Assembly: GCA_949372645.1 (NCBI GenBank)
Contig: CASIAP010000002.1
Location: forward strand, 1 to 64,000
Source: Candidatus Poseidoniaceae archaeon
Lineage (GTDB): Archaea; Thermoplasmatota; Poseidoniia; Poseidoniales; Poseidoniaceae
Length of the DNA: 64,000 nucleotides
Direction of reading: 5' to 3'
Part shown: positions 1 through 7,464 of the stretch, piece after piece
Layout: each line of letters opens with the position of its first letter
How positions within the stretch are numbered: position 1 is the stretch's first letter
The notes under the pieces: model-generated
Told to the model about the DNA's origin: nothing
The model's input: only the letters and a program-made list of their open reading frames with translations
Database searches by the model: none
Made by a program: the position numbers and the translations under genes

Positions 1-1
1 C

Positions 2-274
2 GAACTGTTAGGGAAGTCACATGTCCTCAACATGTTGTTTTTCATGTCTCGTACGAAAAAATCAATGAGATTTAATCAACTTAAGCGAGATATAGGCATT
101 ACTGCAACCACGCTCGCCCGTCGCTTGGATGAGATGATTAATCAGGGGCTGGTTGATCGAGAAGTTTTTGCTGAAGTTCCTGCAAGGGTTGAGTATGAAT
201 TGTCAGAAAAAGGCAGAACGCTGGGGCCAATCCTCAAATCTGTTTTTGAATGGGTTGGAAGCAATAATTCCTAG
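2..274 (+). CDS. HxlR-family winged-helix transcriptional regulator (5' end outside window)
   Basis: The reading frame is open from the window edge, so the start lies upstream; the visible part is 90 codons. It reads as the core of an HxlR winged helix: an ELLGKSHVLNML segment matching the usual 'LGGKW..LIL' opening, RFNQLKRDIGIT for the recognition region, TLARRLDEMINQGLVDREVF for helix and wing, then VEYELSEKGRTLGPIL, the family's closing signature. HxlR proteins are small DNA-binding dimers that often respond to electrophiles, thiol stress or metabolites. The family cysteine that usually precedes the core would lie outside the window. The next gene starts 12 nt downstream, so the two are probably co-transcribed. 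The ligand cannot be told from the sequence. Confidence 0.82.
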   Translation, partial: ELLGKSHVLNMLFFMSRTKKSMRFNQLKRDIGITATTLARRLDEMINQGLVDREVFAEVPARVEYELSEKGRTLGPILKSVFEWVGSNNS

Positions 275-286
275 GGTGATTCAGAA

Positions 287-550
287 ATGAAAGTAATATC
301 GAAATTCAAAGTGACCAAAGGTTACGGTGTATGGAAAAAAGAATTCGAGTCAAACGAAGCCATGAGGCTAAAAAATCACGTTCGAGTCTTAGCTTACGGT
401 CATGAAAACGGCAACGAAAGTAGCGTATACACAGTTTTCGAAATGAATTCGATTAAGGATAAGCAGTTGAAAGATCCTCGTATGATCGAATTTAGAAAGA
501 ATGCGGGCGTTGACCCCACCTCGTTGGAAATCATAGCATTGATTGAATAA
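287..550 (+). CDS. Small conserved protein, possible dimeric alpha/beta-barrel fold
   Basis: This is an 87-residue soluble protein without signal peptide or membrane segment. The pattern KVISKFKVTKGYGVWKKEF (strand then helix), a central VRVLAYGHENGNESSVYTVFEM (two strands) and a closing helix plus strand (LEIIALIE) suits a ferredoxin-like alpha+beta domain. Small proteins of this kind, such as those near DUF3764 or the antibiotic-biosynthesis monooxygenase fold, often act as dimers. No catalytic residues are recognised. It starts 12 nt after the HxlR regulator gene, a pairing that often means the regulator controls the small enzyme-like partner; that is inference. Fold assignment is weak, the reading frame itself is convincing. 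Confidence 0.55.
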   Translation: MKVISKFKVTKGYGVWKKEFESNEAMRLKNHVRVLAYGHENGNESSVYTVFEMNSIKDKQLKDPRMIEFRKNAGVDPTSLEIIALIE

Positions 551-604
551 AGTTACTGATTAAATCTAAGCAGTCGGTACCCTCTCGAAAGGCCCAGTTC
601 GGAA

Positions 605-1726
605 TCATTGCATTACGTAATTTCTCTCGTAGTCATTCGCATAGTTTTGATCCCAGTCAATGAATTCTTTAGCCATCATTTTGTTGTAGATAAATGGCGT
701 AATCAACAGCAAATATAACATCGATAAATATCCATATGGCAACAGTGGAGCATCTTCATGACATGGATGCAGTTCCCAGAATTTCAAACTTGCAGATCTG
801 TGATGGTCAGAATGTCTTGTAACATTGCATAGGTAAATACTGCTTAGCAGATGATTCGAGTTCCACGAGTGCCTCATTTCCACAGGCGTTCCTCTTTCTC
901 TTACGAGGCCATAATGCTCAATATAATTTATAGATTCCAAAAGAAATTTGGCCAATAAAGCGCATAAAAGAAAACTCAACATCCCTATTATTCCACCAAA
1001 AATAAACGCTACAACGGTTATACTTAGGCTTCTGAAATATCCAACAATCATTCTATTATGAATGCTGAAAAGATTATGATTTCTTCTTTCCAATCGTTCT
1101 GATTCAATTTTCCACCCGCTTATTTGTTCTTGTAAAGTGGCTCTCAAGATAAATAAATAGATATTTTCACCTCTTTTTGCGGAGGCTGGGTCTTCATCTA
1201 AACACACATCTTTGTGATGTCCGTGAACATGCTCGATAGCGAAGGTACAATCCCATGAAAACGCCAGTAGCCAGTTTCCAATGAACATGTCAAATTTATT
1301 CTTCTTTCGATGGACTAACTCATGACCGGGCACTGTTCCAAGTATACCCACGAATAAAGTGGTTTGGAATATCAAAGCGATTTTATCAATGAGAGTAAAA
1401 GATTCTTTTATTTGGATAAAATCAATATTCAGCTGTGAATTCAATCCATCGATATACCAACTCGGGTTCTCATTACTGAAAATAGATATTATCAAGAATA
1501 TCAAACAGAATAATATTGGTAGATTTATGTAAATCGAGAAATTTAGAATCCCTGGGTACGAAAAATCTTGTATTTCCTTATCTCTCGGTAAAACATAGTC
1601 CCCTATGATCAAAAATAATGACCAACTTATACAGAAATAAGTGGGGTAATTTTGACCCATTAAAAAAAACAAAATTGCCAAAACCCCTGATATGGCTGGA
1701 ATATAATATTTGAGATATTTCAGCAC
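605..1726 (-). CDS. alkB: AlkB-type alkane 1-monooxygenase (membrane di-iron hydroxylase)
   Basis: A 373-residue integral membrane protein with all four AlkB signatures in order: HELVH (residues 135-139), EHVHGHH (165-171), NYIEHYGL (267-274) and RHSDHH (304-309). These histidines bind the di-iron centre that hydroxylates the terminal carbon of medium-chain n-alkanes, using electrons from rubredoxin. About six hydrophobic helices surround them, and the length is close to the family's usual 380-410. The start is GTG, chosen because an AAGGAGGTGA Shine-Dalgarno lies four bases upstream. The gene is visibly more AT-rich than its neighbours, suggesting acquisition by transfer. No rubredoxin gene is seen beside it. 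The NYxEHYGL box argues for alkane hydroxylase over the related xylene monooxygenases and fatty-acid desaturases. Confidence 0.92.
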   Translation of the reverse strand: MLKYLKYYIPAISGVLAILFFLMGQNYPTYFCISWSLFLIIGDYVLPRDKEIQDFSYPGILNFSIYINLPILFCLIFLIISIFSNENPSWYIDGLNSQLNIDFIQIKESFTLIDKIALIFQTTLFVGILGTVPGHELVHRKKNKFDMFIGNWLLAFSWDCTFAIEHVHGHHKDVCLDEDPASAKRGENIYLFILRATLQEQISGWKIESERLERRNHNLFSIHNRMIVGYFRSLSITVVAFIFGGIIGMLSFLLCALLAKFLLESINYIEHYGLVRERGTPVEMRHSWNSNHLLSSIYLCNVTRHSDHHRSASLKFWELHPCHEDAPLLPYGYLSMLYLLLITPFIYNKMMAKEFIDWDQNYANDYERNYVMQ

Positions 1727-1758
1727 CAGATCACCTCCTTTCTTTATTCACACCATTG

Positions 1759-3168
1759 CTAATCATCTGCATCGAGCAACGCAGTTGTCCATTCATTTTG
1801 GAATACTCCTTGTGGGTCAAGCGTTTTACTGACTGTGCGAAAAGTATCGAACTTAGGATACAAGGAAGTCAGTTCACTGGCCTCCAGAGGGCTAATTTTA
1901 CCCCAATGAGGGCGTGCCTGAAAGAGTTTAGACATACTTCGGGCCATGAACCTAGAGAAGAGGTCGAACCCCGCTCTGCGTGACGGTTTTGCGTAACTGA
2001 TGAAACTCACCGCATACCAGTCTTGGTCTCCGCCACTCGCCATTGAAATCAAAGTTTCATCAGGGAGAACCCTTCGTACACAAATTGGGTAGTGCTGACA
2101 GTACTGGTTTTGGAGCCCTTTCAGGTCGTCTTGCATGCCTATATCATGAATTCGCTGCTGGTTAACCTCTGACAATGAGGTATCTTTACTCCCTGCAACC
2201 TCGATGACTTCTTTGGTAAAACTGAGTGCTTCAGGCAATTGGTCTCGGGACACGAATAATTCAATCTCAATGTGTCGAAAGGCCTCGTGTTTCATCACTA
2301 ACATGGACGAAGAGCGGTCCGTAACTCTCCACTTGCGAATAAGGAATAAAGATACTATACGGCGAAAACTAAACCGAATCATCCGACGGCTTCGCAAAAC
2401 ACGCTTTAGGAACAATATTTTGAGATGCATAGCATAGTCCATCACTCCCAGCCAGTAGAGGCGATACATCTTGGCAAAGAAGGAACGTTTACCAGTATCC
2501 TCACAGCGGTGTTGAATGAAGTATGACCAGCGCCACGGGATGAAGTAAAACTGCTGGAGTGGATATGACTCTTCGGCACTCAGAACGTCTTCCAACCTTC
2601 GAGCCTCGGTGAAATGCTCCTGCACGTTATACTGTGCGCGGCATCGAAGTTTCACGGACAGAATAATTCCAAGTGAACCGAGTGAACAACGAGCTGCCAA
2701 CAATTCATCTCCTGCACTTATCTCATCGATGAACGCCTTTCCGGTAGATTCGTCATACCTTGCCAGCCTGACCTCTTCGACATAGTGCGACATACTGTGA
2801 CGGCCTGAACCATGAGTGCCGGTGGAGATAGCCCCTGCTATAGTCTGTACATCGATTAGACCCAGAGAATGTAGGGTGGCACCGCCGCGATTGAGTTCTT
2901 TGAGAAGGCGCTTGACTTGACAACCAGCCCCAACAGTAGCAACAAACTGATCACCAGCTGGCTCGAGGAAGACATCGTTCATTCGACGCATATCCAATTG
3001 AACACCATCGCCGAGTATAGCCTTGCTCCAACTATGCAATCTCCCCACAGCACGGATACGCTGACCTTGATGCCGGTCGAGGATTTCCAATACTTCCTGC
3101 TCGTTGACAGGAGTATAGGCTGCCGAAGGCTGAAGCACACGGTTACGGCCGAAGTTCTTCCGATGCAT
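1759..3168 (-). CDS. FAD-linked aldonolactone oxidase (L-gulono/D-arabinono-1,4-lactone oxidase family)
   Basis: The 469-residue protein begins with a PCMH/VAO-type FAD domain: RAVGRLHSWSKAI near residue 40, VGAGCQVKRLLKELN, and the FAD-contact loop TIAGAISTGTHGSG near residues 108-121. The C-terminal half is an ALO domain ending with the RPHWGK motif (HWxK) typical of L-gulonolactone, L-galactonolactone and D-arabinonolactone oxidases, which make ascorbate-type compounds with O2 or a cytochrome as acceptor. Length is normal for the family (430-480). A covalent-FAD histidine cannot be assigned with confidence; THGSG is the candidate position. It lies 32 nt upstream of alkB on the same strand, so the pair is probably an operon. 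The true substrate is not known; sugar-lactone oxidase is the best family-level call. Confidence 0.85.
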   Translation of the reverse strand: MHRKNFGRNRVLQPSAAYTPVNEQEVLEILDRHQGQRIRAVGRLHSWSKAILGDGVQLDMRRMNDVFLEPAGDQFVATVGAGCQVKRLLKELNRGGATLHSLGLIDVQTIAGAISTGTHGSGRHSMSHYVEEVRLARYDESTGKAFIDEISAGDELLAARCSLGSLGIILSVKLRCRAQYNVQEHFTEARRLEDVLSAEESYPLQQFYFIPWRWSYFIQHRCEDTGKRSFFAKMYRLYWLGVMDYAMHLKILFLKRVLRSRRMIRFSFRRIVSLFLIRKWRVTDRSSSMLVMKHEAFRHIEIELFVSRDQLPEALSFTKEVIEVAGSKDTSLSEVNQQRIHDIGMQDDLKGLQNQYCQHYPICVRRVLPDETLISMASGGDQDWYAVSFISYAKPSRRAGFDLFSRFMARSMSKLFQARPHWGKISPLEASELTSLYPKFDTFRTVSKTLDPQGVFQNEWTTALLDADD

Positions 3169-3169
3169 G

Positions 3170-3337
3170 CTAGGACACCACCATGGATTGGATACCTATG
3201 CATTCGTCTTCTTTTGGAGATATGCAGCGATGAGTGGTTTTCTCATGTAATGACTGATTAGATTCACAACTTGGTCGAAAGGCGTCCATGGACGCCCCAA
3301 TGTTGCTGAAAAAGGGAGATTGGGGGTCTGCTGACAT
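3170..3337 (-). CDS. Possible small leaderless ORF upstream of the lactone oxidase gene
   Basis: A 55-codon frame starts with ATG 24-32 nt downstream of a clear TATA element on the same strand and stops two bases before the lactone oxidase start. That is the expected geometry for a leaderless archaeal gene leading an operon. The product is polar, has three cysteines, no membrane segment and no recognised domain. It could be a real microprotein, a translated leader that couples translation to the next gene, or simply a fortuitous frame in a 5' untranslated region. Confidence 0.25.
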   Translation of the reverse strand: MSADPQSPFFSNIGASMDAFRPSCESNQSLHEKTTHRCISPKEDECIGIQSMVVS

Positions 3338-3360
3338 GTCCTTACCAACAGGTTTAGTGG

Positions 3361-3369
3361 TATAAATTA
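3361..3369 (-). promoter_or_regulatory. TATA box for the lactone oxidase/alkB operon
   Basis: On the minus strand this reads TAATTTATA, the best TATA element upstream of the lactone oxidase gene. Transcription would start about 25 nt downstream, around the ATG of the small frame at 3337. No other good TATA element lies closer to the oxidase. Confidence 0.5.
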
Positions 3370-3370
3370 T

Positions 3371-3620
3371 GAGACTGAAAGAGCATCTCCGCATACCGTT
3401 GAAACATCATCGCTTTTGATTTTCATGCGTGTGTAGGTAGAGTACTGGGGGGCTAAACATCTATTGCACTCTTCCATAATGTTTTGAGGGGTTTGAGAGA
3501 ACCCTTTCGGTTTCACGGAAATGATATGTAGCTACTGTTGATTTTGCTCATCAATAACAGTCTGAGCAATCTGTCGAATATCGACTCAAAGTGATGTAAA
3601 TAGCCTCTTGTCGACGAAGG
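3371..3620. other. Intergenic stretch with no recognised gene
   Basis: Open frames on both strands here are short and lack ribosome sites or protein-like composition. Nothing is seen beyond the TATA element just before it and the tRNA-derived repeats that follow. Confidence 0.5.
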
Positions 3621-3798
3621 TGGTGGACGTGCCGAGCCAACAAAAGAAGCGTTTGATAGCATTTCTTTTGTGGCCGAACGGCTAACAAAGCCGCATTTAT
3701 TCATCTCTGGTGGACGTGCCGGGCCAACAAAGAAACTGTTTAAAATTGGTAATCTTTGTGGCGCAAGTCCACCATGGAGTTGATGAAATCTGTTCGAA
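3621..3798 (-). repeat. Two tandem copies of the tRNA-Ala 3' end, each joined to a hairpin
   Basis: The last 16 bases of tRNA-Ala including encoded CCA (TGGTGGACGTGCCGAG on the plus strand, 3799-3814) recur exactly at 3621-3636 and with one change at 3708-3723. Each copy is followed on the plus strand by CCAACAAA and a long inverted repeat: 3636-3648 pairs with 3663-3674, and 3723-3733 pairs with 3752-3762. Spacing between copies is 87 and 91 bases. On the minus strand each unit reads as hairpin, then the acceptor strand, then CCA, directly downstream of the tRNA. They could be remnants of integration at the tRNA 3' end or tRNA-like small RNAs. Confidence 0.75.
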
Positions 3799-3874
3799 TG
3801 GTGGACGTGCCGAGATTTGAACTCGGGGCCTCTACCATGCCAAGGTAGCGATCTTCCAACTGATCTACACGCCC
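3799..3874 (-). tRNA. tRNA-Ala (anticodon GGC), CCA encoded
   Basis: The minus strand folds into a complete cloverleaf. The acceptor pairs GGGCGTG with CACGTCC and includes the G3-U70 wobble that identifies alanine tRNAs. The D-arm is GATC/GATC, the anticodon stem CTACC/GGTAG around loop TTGGCAT (anticodon GGC), and the T-arm CCGAG/CTCGG around TTCAAAT. The discriminator is A and CCA is encoded (3799-3801). No intron is present. The last 16 bases occur twice more downstream of the gene. Confidence 0.96.
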
Positions 3875-4123
3875 AAATGGGTGCTTTCGCAATCCTTCCA
3901 CTTGCACGCCCATCATAAGCATTGCCAACTCGACATTGGTTGTTTCAGATTTCTTTTAGCTGTCCAGCACCTCGTTTATGAGATGGTGGCGGAAGAGGTG
4001 TATCGACGTTGTTGGGTTTTGTTAGACTGTTCCATCTCAAACTCAAACCTACTGGGTCGCTTCTACACGGTTGACTGAAGAGGTACTCATACAGTTCTTG
4101 AGGGTGAAGCCTTACCGCTTCAC

Positions 4124-4687
4124 ATGGGCGATAACCAAGAGGCTGCACCAATCGCTCTCGAGGAGATTCCAATCCCTCATCATGAGCCATATTTGCCTCT
4201 TGACTTAGTCGAATCAGCCTTGCGAATTTTATCTGGCGTGACCGATGCAGTGTTTCGTCCTTGGATCAGTGACCGAATCACACTCATTTGGTTAGAGAAT
4301 GAATCGCAACGACTTGGAATGACTCGTTTTGAAGAGGGTCCGAATGAATTGGCTCGTCGACGGCGCTTACGTATCGACCCTGGAGAAGTTACCATTGGAT
4401 TACATCCAGCATTACTCGAAGATGAGCGACTCTACAACCATACCTTTGTCCATGAGTTTCTCCATGCTGCTGGTTTGACTGCTCACTCGTCGCAACATGA
4501 TGAGTTGACTCAATCCGTTGCACCTTCACCCTCGATGAAGAATTCTCGGTTATTACAACGAATACGTGATTCTGTGCTTGGCAATGCTCGAGTTCAGGAG
4601 TGGAAATGCAACACGTGTGGCTATGAATGGAAGCGAACGACCGTTCGTCGCCCGACTCGCTGCCACAAATGTGCAAGGCCACTTTGA
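4124..4687 (+). CDS. SprT-like zinc metalloprotein with C-terminal zinc ribbon
   Basis: A 187-residue protein with HEFLH (about residues 109-113), the zinc-protease HExxH motif, in the context THTFVHEFLHAAGL. It ends in a zinc ribbon, CNTCGYEW...CHKC. This two-part layout is that of SprT/Spartan-like proteins; Spartan digests DNA-protein crosslinks in eukaryotes, while prokaryotic SprT proteins are poorly understood. There is no signal peptide, so it should act in the cytoplasm. It stands alone between tRNA genes. The HExxH motif and the two CxxC pairs are seen directly; a role in DNA-protein crosslink repair is inference from family. Confidence 0.75.
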   Translation: MGDNQEAAPIALEEIPIPHHEPYLPLDLVESALRILSGVTDAVFRPWISDRITLIWLENESQRLGMTRFEEGPNELARRRRLRIDPGEVTIGLHPALLEDERLYNHTFVHEFLHAAGLTAHSSQHDELTQSVAPSPSMKNSRLLQRIRDSVLGNARVQEWKCNTCGYEWKRTTVRRPTRCHKCARPL

Positions 4688-4740
4688 GCATGATGGCTAT
4701 GGTTAACCTTCATCAAGTGTGAGCGCCGCCCTTGGAATAA

Positions 4741-4813
4741 GGACGTATAGTGTAGTTGGATATCACTTTGGCCTTCTAAGCCGAAAACCCGGGTTCGAAT
4801 CCTGGTACGTCCG
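4741..4813 (+). tRNA. tRNA-Arg (anticodon TCT)
   Basis: The acceptor stem GGACGTA pairs with TACGTCC. The anticodon stem TTGGC/GCCGA encloses loop CTTCTAA, giving anticodon UCU, which reads AGA/AGG. The T-arm is CCGGG TTCGAAT CCTGG and the discriminator is G. CCA is not encoded, unlike the alanine and tryptophan tRNAs nearby. No intron is present. Confidence 0.95.
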
Positions 4814-4820
4814 CTTTTTT
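4814..4820 (+). terminator. Oligo-T terminator after tRNA-Arg
   Basis: Six T residues follow the tRNA 3' end by one base. Archaeal RNA polymerase commonly terminates on such oligo-T tracts, so this is a likely end for the tRNA transcript. Confidence 0.45.
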
Positions 4821-4898
4821 CCAAGGTATTGAGTGGTCTTGAAAGCCACACAAGGAAGTTTTTTAGAAAACGAACTCAAGGGTTTAACCCGATGCTAT

Positions 4899-4906
4899 CA
4901 TATATG
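4899..4906 (+). promoter_or_regulatory. TATA box for eL41
   Basis: CATATATG lies 27-34 nt before the ATG of the eL41 gene, the spacing expected for leaderless archaeal transcription. Confidence 0.55.
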
Positions 4907-4932
4907 GATGGTTGGTCGGAGGCTCGTTCACC

Positions 4933-5040
4933 ATGAAGCGAGGCTCACGTGCTTGGAAGAAAACCGGTAATCAACGGTGGAAGTGGCGTAAGAAGAAGTT
5001 GCGCCGTCGAAAGCGTGCTCGCCGACAAGCTAAGTCCTGA
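4933..5040 (+). CDS. rpl41e: Large-subunit ribosomal protein eL41
   Basis: A 35-codon gene whose product is almost entirely basic. The core WKWRKKKLRRRKRARRQAKS matches the eL41 pattern (a WRKKR core, then an RRLKRKRRKMR-type run, ending RSK). eL41 is a single helix at the subunit interface. This copy has about 13 additional residues before the core (MKRGSRAWKKTGN), while most archaeal eL41 proteins are about 25 residues. The start is supported by the TATA element about 30 nt upstream. Its size means automated gene callers often miss it. The main doubt is the N-terminal extension: a later start would need a non-ATG codon. Confidence 0.8.
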   Translation: MKRGSRAWKKTGNQRWKWRKKKLRRRKRARRQAKS

Positions 5041-5063
5041 TCTTCATAGTGAATTACTCACTC

Positions 5064-5139
5064 GGGGGTATAGTATAGCTTGGTAGTATCGGTGGCTCCA
5101 AACCACCTGGGGGGGGTTCAAATCCCTCTGCCCCCACCA
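5064..5139 (+). tRNA. tRNA-Trp (anticodon CCA), CCA tail encoded, no intron
   Basis: The acceptor GGGGGTA pairs with TGCCCCC. The anticodon stem GGTGG/CCACC encloses CTCCAAA, so the anticodon is CCA. The T-arm is GGGGG TTCAAAT CCCTC, the discriminator A, and CCA follows at 5137-5139. Many archaeal tRNA-Trp genes carry an intron; this one does not. Confidence 0.95.
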
Positions 5140-5227
5140 CTTTATATGTCCTCTTCGCAAGACTCTGTCTCTCAACCAAGGCATATCTTCTTGACTCATG
5201 GCAATACCGTTTACATGAGGGAAGTCC

Positions 5228-7414
5228 ATGCGTCGTCTACTAGCTCTGTTTCTTTTTGCTGTAATGATGGGTCCGGTTACCGGATCGCTTACTGTTGGCG
5301 ACTCTGATGGTCGCAACGCTTGGTCAAGTGTTGATACTGAAGGTCTGCAATGGATTCATTCCAGTCAAACATTCGAAGTTCCTCAACAAACCCCTCCTCA
5401 ATGGGTCGATGACGATACACCATGGTGGGAGCGAACCGTTCTTGATCTCGACCGCAATGAAATTCACGATTCACTTGAATCAATGATTGGCGTAACAGGT
5501 ATTGGTTTAGTCTATCAAACCGATGTTACTGAATCTCATCTGAATGCTCTTGAAGGACTCGGGTTGACTGTTGTTGATGTCATCGAAGCGGTTAATGGCG
5601 TTCTTTTAGGCCAAGTAAATACTTCTCTTGCTCCAACGCTTGCGGCTCTCGAAGATGTCGTGATGGTTGAGCGATACGGCAATGTCATCTTTTACGGCGA
5701 TGTCCAAACCCCTGCTGTCAAAGCAAGTAACTCGAGTTTCTATCCCGTTGGTGCTTGGGACCTCGGTGTCTCTGGTGCTGGGGTCAACATTGCCATGGTC
5801 GATACTGGCGTTGATAATGAGCACCCTGGGCTCAGCGAGAAATTCGTTGCTGGATACGATGCAGTTTGCTACCTCACTTCAGATCCAACATGTTATCTGG
5901 ACATCTCTCGCCGTACGGATGGAACATATGATCCAGATGATGGTAACCAACACGGGACCGCATGCATGGGTATGGCTGCAGCAACTGGAATTGATTCCAG
6001 TGGTGCTCAAACTGAATTCTACGGCGCTGCACCAAATGCGGCCTTGGTTGATGTTCGAATAGGTACTGATGCTGGTGCTGGACCTTTTGAGAACTATATT
6101 CTTGAACAAGAGTTTTATGAATCTGCCATGAATGGAGTTCAATGGATTATTGACAATAAGGACACTGCATGGGAAGGCGCCGACGGTACGAACTATGGAA
6201 TCGATATTCTTTCGTTATCGTGGGGCATTACCTCTCATGAAGGTGGTGGCTCAGATGGTAACGATATGCACAGTCAAATTCTGAATCGGGCAATGGAAGC
6301 TGGAATCATTGTCAGTGTGGCTGCAGGAAACGATGGCCCAGATAATGATGGCCTTTCTGGGATGGGCTCTTCTGACCTTTCACTCACCGTTGGTGCAACC
6401 GATGATCTGAACACCGTTAATCGTGAAGATGACACGATTGCTGGTTATTCATCTCGCGGGCCACGTGCAGATAACGGCGATGGTAATCCACTCAATGAAC
6501 TCAAACCTGAGATTTCAGCACCTGGTTCAAATATTATTCAAGCAGAAGGTTGTGTAACTTCGGGGTTGTGTAACAACCTCTTAGGCGGCGATGCTGCAGA
6601 TAATGGATATACCGGCCGTGGCTCAGGAACTTCGTATGCTACACCATCGGTTTCCGGAATTATGGCTTTGATGCTTGAAGCGAATCCTGACCTTTCTCCA
6701 GCAGAAATCAAAGAAATCATCAAATTCACTGCTGAACGACGTGGAGAAGCGACTCAACCCAACGTTGATCCGTTCTGGAATCGAGATTTCGGATGGGGTA
6801 TGGCCGATGCCTATGAAGCAACCAAGATGGCTTTCCTACTCAAAGAACAAAACCTAACAGGGGCCGTTGACGTTTTCACACAAATTCATATCACCAATAG
6901 TTCTGTTAATGAAAGAAATGGATTGTATGTCATTGAAGGTATGGCATGGAGTCAAGCGAGTGTTGTAAGTGCGGTCGAATATAGGGTTGGAGACGGTGCT
7001 TGGCAGAGTGCGGCCTTCAATGAAACCAGCGAACAATTAGCTGCTTTGGAACGATTCACTTGGTCCATCGGTTTGGATCTTACATCTTTAGAGAATGGTA
7101 ACCAAACAATCGAAATCCGTGGCCTGAACGACGCCGGCGTTCAATCTCTCCCAGTTTCTGTAACGGTCATGGGTTCAGGCGATACAAGTTCGATGAGTGA
7201 AGGGTTCAACCTTGCTTTGTCCCTCGGTGGCGTGGTTGTGATTTTTATGCTTCTTGCCACTTTGTTGAATACTCGTATTCAATCGCCTCTCAACCTTTTA
7301 CTGGTTGATTCAGAAGCATCTCCTGAAACAGTGATTGAGTCTGATGCGGATATGGCTGGCGCTATTGACGCCATTCTTGTCGAAGACGCAGTTGTGGAGA
7401 AAAAGGGTAATTGA
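5228..7414 (+). CDS. Secreted, membrane-anchored subtilisin-like (S8) serine protease
   Basis: A 728-residue protein with an N-terminal signal peptide (MRRLLALFLFAVMMGPVTGS), a prodomain to about residue 155, then an S8 catalytic domain with the triad D192 (VDTGVD), H242 (QHGTACMG) and S469 (GSGTSYATPS), plus the oxyanion asparagine N368 (AAGND). After it come a beta-rich segment (about 545-650), one membrane helix (about 665-688, LGGVVVIFMLLATLL) and a short acidic tail. The likely topology is an extracellular protease tethered to the membrane. Such proteases fit a protein-degrading heterotrophic lifestyle, as proposed for marine Euryarchaeota. It stands alone after tRNA-Trp and 50 nt before the aminotransferase gene. 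Confidence 0.93.
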   Translation: MRRLLALFLFAVMMGPVTGSLTVGDSDGRNAWSSVDTEGLQWIHSSQTFEVPQQTPPQWVDDDTPWWERTVLDLDRNEIHDSLESMIGVTGIGLVYQTDVTESHLNALEGLGLTVVDVIEAVNGVLLGQVNTSLAPTLAALEDVVMVERYGNVIFYGDVQTPAVKASNSSFYPVGAWDLGVSGAGVNIAMVDTGVDNEHPGLSEKFVAGYDAVCYLTSDPTCYLDISRRTDGTYDPDDGNQHGTACMGMAAATGIDSSGAQTEFYGAAPNAALVDVRIGTDAGAGPFENYILEQEFYESAMNGVQWIIDNKDTAWEGADGTNYGIDILSLSWGITSHEGGGSDGNDMHSQILNRAMEAGIIVSVAAGNDGPDNDGLSGMGSSDLSLTVGATDDLNTVNREDDTIAGYSSRGPRADNGDGNPLNELKPEISAPGSNIIQAEGCVTSGLCNNLLGGDAADNGYTGRGSGTSYATPSVSGIMALMLEANPDLSPAEIKEIIKFTAERRGEATQPNVDPFWNRDFGWGMADAYEATKMAFLLKEQNLTGAVDVFTQIHITNSSVNERNGLYVIEGMAWSQASVVSAVEYRVGDGAWQSAAFNETSEQLAALERFTWSIGLDLTSLENGNQTIEIRGLNDAGVQSLPVSVTVMGSGDTSSMSEGFNLALSLGGVVVIFMLLATLLNTRIQSPLNLLLVDSEASPETVIESDADMAGAIDAILVEDAVVEKKGN

Positions 7415-7464
7415 TACCTTCTTGTGTCCTTGACTTGAAAAGGACCCTTTGATTCGGTGATAAT

